The translations under genes and the position numbers were made by a program. The notes under the pieces were generated by a model. That model did no database searches. It had not been told where the DNA came from and saw nothing but the letters and a program-made list of their open reading frames with translations. From Desulfobacterales bacterium (GTDB lineage Bacteria; Desulfobacterota; Desulfobacteria; Desulfobacterales; JAIPEE01): DNA of 64,000 nt. Shown here one piece after another: positions 62,147-64,000 of this stretch. The DNA lies in contig JAIPEE010000001.1 of assembly GCA_021737275.1 (NCBI GenBank), positions 1-64,000 on the forward strand. Direction: 5' to 3'. Position 1 is the first letter of the stretch; every line of letters starts with the position of its first letter.

Positions 62147-63286
62147 TTAAAGCATACCTATCGCAATTTCTGCAAGCCGTCCGGATGCACCAGGCCCGCC
62201 AAGAGCACCTCTCACATCCAGCAGTTCTGATCTCAACGTTTTTAATAATGCAGCGTCCTGAAATATTTTGCATGCTTCGTCTGCAATATTTACGGGATTT
62301 GCCTCATGCTGAATAAGCTCAGGCACAATGGTTTTACCGGCAATCAGGTTAACGATACTGATATTTTTCACCTGTATCAATGCTCGACCAATCCGGTAAC
62401 TGATGGGTGAAACCTTGTAAATTACCACCATCGGCATTCCAAAAAGCCCGATTTCAAGCGTTACCGTGCCTGATACGGCAATCACCATTCTGCTTTGTAA
62501 AATTACTTTCTCTGCACCGCCCGACACAATTTCTATTCGAGAGGCTTCAGGATGGCCGGTAATCAGTTCTTCCATAAAAGACTTTTTTATAGATGGCGCA
62601 AGTGATAAAGCAAACTTCACATCTCCTAAACGTGAAGCAATCTCACCTGCCGTATCCAGCATGATCGGCAAATGGCGGGAAAGTTCACCAATTCGTGAGC
62701 CAGGTAACAACCCTATTACAGGCGGTTCATCCTTTTTAGACTCAATATCTTCCCTTGAAGGAAAAACTCTCTCATCGAAAAGAGGATGTCCGATAAAGGT
62801 TACCGGCACATCATATTTCCGGTAAAAATCAGCTTCAAACGGAAGTATCACTGCCATATGGTCGACACACTTTTTAATTTTCTTAACACGGCCGGAACGC
62901 CATGCCCATATCTGCGGACTTACATAATACAATACGGGAATTCCCAGTTTTTTGGCATACGGTGCAATACGGAGATTAAAATCAGGATAATCGATCAAAA
63001 CAAGAAGATCGGGTCTCATTTTTTTCAGGGCCTGCTTGACTGTCCGCATACTCCGAAAAACGGTCGGCAGTTTTGGAATAACTTCCGTTATGCCGACAAC
63101 AGAGAGTGTTTCTGCATCCACGAGTATCTCAACACCTGCATCTTTCATGGCTTTGCCGCCAACACCATAAAAAGAAAGAGCGTTGTCTCTTTGGAACATC
63201 TCCTTTACCAGCATGGAACCATGAAGATCTCCGGACGCTTCACCGGCGACAATCATGACACTTTTATTATCTGTGCCTTCATTCAT
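62147..63286 (-). CDS. lpxB: Lipid-A-disaccharide synthase
   Basis: GT19 enzyme that condenses UDP-diacylglucosamine with lipid X. The 379-residue chain has MIVAGEASGDLHGSMLVKEM, FYGVGGKAMKDAG, VYYVSPQIWAWRSGRVKKIK-type sequence (YYVSPQIWAWR), GHPLFDERV, GLLPGSRIGEL and AVSGTVTLEIGLFGMPMVVIYK. The ATG at 63286 overlaps the end of the oxidoreductase gene upstream, so translation is probably coupled. All expected motifs are present. Confidence 0.95.
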   Translation of the reverse strand: MNEGTDNKSVMIVAGEASGDLHGSMLVKEMFQRDNALSFYGVGGKAMKDAGVEILVDAETLSVVGITEVIPKLPTVFRSMRTVKQALKKMRPDLLVLIDYPDFNLRIAPYAKKLGIPVLYYVSPQIWAWRSGRVKKIKKCVDHMAVILPFEADFYRKYDVPVTFIGHPLFDERVFPSREDIESKKDEPPVIGLLPGSRIGELSRHLPIMLDTAGEIASRLGDVKFALSLAPSIKKSFMEELITGHPEASRIEIVSGGAEKVILQSRMVIAVSGTVTLEIGLFGMPMVVIYKVSPISYRIGRALIQVKNISIVNLIAGKTIVPELIQHEANPVNIADEACKIFQDAALLKTLRSELLDVRGALGGPGASGRLAEIAIGML

Positions 63287-64000
63287 CAAATTCTCTGTCC
63301 AGGCGATCTCTGATTTGAGTCATAATATTCAGCGCAATCTTCAATGCATCGCGGCCCATCTTTCCGGTAACAACAGGTCTCTCTCTTGTCTCAACTGATT
63401 TTATAAATGATCTGAGCTCATCATCCAATGCATCCGCCCTGGCAAAACGCATTCGTTGAATATCCATACCCGGAATTAAACCGCCTGTAATATTTTCATC
63501 ACGTCTGATAATCGTAATATCATGGGTCGTAAAGTCTACAGATATATAAGCATCATTTTGAAAAAGACGTATCTTTCGTTCATTCTTCATTGAGATACGG
63601 CTTGCCGTTACATTGGCTACACACCCGGTATCAAATTCAAGTCGCGCATTCGCGATATCTACATGACTTGAAATTACCGGCGTACCGGAAGCATGAATAC
63701 TGTCGAGATTGGACTGAACAAAACTGGATATAATGTCAATATCGTGTATCATAAGATCCAGAACAACATTAACTTCCGTTCCACGATCCTTGTAAATGCT
63801 GATCCGGTTAGACTCTATAAACATAGGCTTTTTTACAATGTCTTTTAAAGCCACAACGGCCGGGTTAAACCGCTCCAGGTGGCCAACCTGAATGATCAGC
63901 TTTTTCTCTTCGGCTTTTTTAATTAATGCATCCGCTTCTTCAATGGTTGTTGTTATCGGTTTTTCAATCAGGACATCAATATTATTTTCCAGACAATTCA
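63279..64000 (-). CDS. Gfo/Idh/MocA-family oxidoreductase, N-terminus beyond the window
   Basis: The frame is open from the right edge to TGA, giving about 240 C-terminal residues. They contain IEKPITTTIEEADALI and LIIQVGHLERFNPAVVALKD, the catalytic Lys-Pro and the family substrate region, then DLMIHDIDIISSF with the conserved HDID. The N-terminal NAD-binding fold is outside the window. In lipid A operons such genes either make UDP-3-amino sugars (GnnA-like) or have unknown sugar dehydrogenase roles. GnnB was not visible, so only the family is claimed. It overlaps lpxB. Confidence 0.88.
   Translation of the reverse strand, partial: NCLENNIDVLIEKPITTTIEEADALIKKAEEKKLIIQVGHLERFNPAVVALKDIVKKPMFIESNRISIYKDRGTEVNVVLDLMIHDIDIISSFVQSNLDSIHASGTPVISSHVDIANARLEFDTGCVANVTASRISMKNERKIRLFQNDAYISVDFTTHDITIIRRDENITGGLIPGMDIQRMRFARADALDDELRSFIKSVETRERPVVTGKMGRDALKIALNIMTQIRDRLDREFDE

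Noticed and set aside
1-64000. CRISPR arrays, complete insertion sequences, integrases or prophage genes
   Set aside because: None seen; the only repeats are the 60-bp pair and local inverted repeats.

Overview
The window reads as chromosomal DNA of a Gram-negative, AT-rich, motile anaerobe, most likely a Desulfobacterota (Desulfobacterales-like) bacterium. This is inferred from the gene set: a tungsten-type aldehyde:ferredoxin oxidoreductase, ETF:quinone oxidoreductase, an AdoCbl-dependent ribonucleotide reductase, PAS sensors ending in LuxR or histidine-kinase modules, a phasin next to a UbiB-like kinase, and a complete lipid A/LPS export locus. No CRISPR array, complete transposon or rRNA was seen. 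One tRNA gene, Ala(GGC), is present.

Layout. 0.15-3.1 kb: a chemoreceptor with a CheR-type C-terminal pentapeptide, then the relic of a CheB-CheR-PAS fusion. 3.1-9.1 kb: a likely operon of a SnoaL-like exported protein, a small membrane protein, an NCS1-type permease and AOR, with a PAS-LuxR regulator divergent from it. 9.2-16.6 kb: a second chemoreceptor, a cupin plus PuuB-like FAD oxidase pair, a small acidic protein and a hybrid histidine kinase with three PAS domains. 17-22.9 kb: ETF-QO with a GntR regulator, UbiB-like kinase plus phasin, a J-domain protein and an SRPBCC protein. 23-28.9 kb: a cobalamin riboswitch and terminator ahead of a lone cbiA, an NlpC/P60-like protein behind a sigma-54 promoter, and nrdJ with a candidate NrdR box pair. 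29.8-35.3 kb: small exported proteins and a molybdenum hydroxylase operon whose large subunit is split at a poly-G slippery site. 35.6-39.8 kb: an ECF sigma/anti-sigma operon and a VIT-vWA surface protein gene broken by one in-frame stop. The sigma gene and the vWA gene carry near-identical ECF promoters (GGAACTT, 15 bp, GTCTAA/T). 40-45.5 kb: a glycosyltransferase-like gene, rlmN, a potassium channel, an FmdB-type protein, ppiD and tRNA-Ala. 45.6-51 kb (plus strand): glycosyltransferases, an O-antigen ligase-like protein and an LPS core kinase. 51.1-64 kb (minus strand): Gfo/Idh oxidoreductase, lpxB, a DUF374 acyltransferase, msbA, a GAF protein, lptG, waaA, lpxK, lptF, lpxL, waaF and waaC.

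How it works together. The last 18 kb form one LPS assembly and export locus: lipid A synthesis, Kdo and heptose addition, flipping by MsbA, extraction by LptFG, and core/O-antigen glycosylation. The ECF module is best read as an autoregulated envelope-sensing circuit with the VIT-vWA protein as its visible target. Several genes between 30.5 and 37 kb are interrupted (frameshift after a signal peptide, split hydroxylase, nonsense codon). This could be genuine decay, recoding at the poly-G site, or consensus error in the source sequence; the sequence alone cannot decide.
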